From Opisthocomus hoazin (taxonomy: Eukaryota; Chordata; Aves; Opisthocomiformes; Opisthocomidae), in NCBI RefSeq assembly GCF_030867145.1, contig NC_134434.1:1550001-1614000 (forward strand): a stretch of DNA of 64,000 bases. Direction: 5' to 3'. The translations under genes were made by a program, and so were the position numbers. Within the stretch, counting starts at the first letter, position 1. Every line of letters begins with the position of its first letter. Below are positions 46,077 through 64,000 of the stretch, in pieces. Under the pieces are notes generated by a model. The model did no database searches and was not told the origin of the DNA. It saw only the letters and a list, made by a program, of their open reading frames with translations.

Positions 46077-64000
<17,924 letters not shown>

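Overview
This is vertebrate nuclear DNA, most likely from a bird. Genes are split into short exons with GT-AG introns. Transposon content is low, and the clearest repeats are 3' fragments of CR1 LINEs, the dominant avian repeat. I cannot name the species. Nothing looks prokaryotic, viral or plasmid-like, and there is no CRISPR array or operon.

Layout. Positions 1-35.8 kb hold no gene that I can support. This stretch contains a CR1 tail near 6.6 kb, a small CpG-rich patch near 9 kb, a 49-bp tandem duplication near 24.5 kb, a few ancient MIR-like SINE relics and a CTCF-like motif near 34.6 kb. In human the equivalent flank (beyond UTP18) faces the large interval towards CA10, so an empty flank is expected if synteny holds.

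Positions 36,680-45,344 on the minus strand carry a complete 13-exon UTP18 gene. It encodes a predicted 569-residue WD40 protein of the UTP-B part of the small-subunit processome. Every splice junction keeps the frame.

Positions 45,345-46,075 are a 731-bp GC-rich bidirectional promoter. It has three CACGTG E-boxes, a CArG/TATA-like box, GGAA (ETS-type) cores, an NRF1-like site, a CCAAT box and an octamer-like site.

From 46,076 to the right edge on the plus strand lies the 5' half of MBTD1, a four-MBT-repeat chromatin reader of the TIP60/NuA4 acetyltransferase complex. Eight coding exons (299 codons) are visible and the gene runs off the window inside intron 8.

The two genes are head to head, as in human. 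A ribosome-biogenesis factor and a chromatin reader therefore share one CpG-island promoter. The most interesting local details are a start-stop overlapping uORF and a 23-codon N-terminal extension in MBTD1, a triple NAG acceptor in MBTD1, an in-frame 21-nt minisatellite in UTP18 exon 1, an inverted-repeat (foldback) element in MBTD1 intron 5, and three CTCF-like motifs around the gene pair. I did not find a new biological system; the window looks like a normal conserved housekeeping locus.
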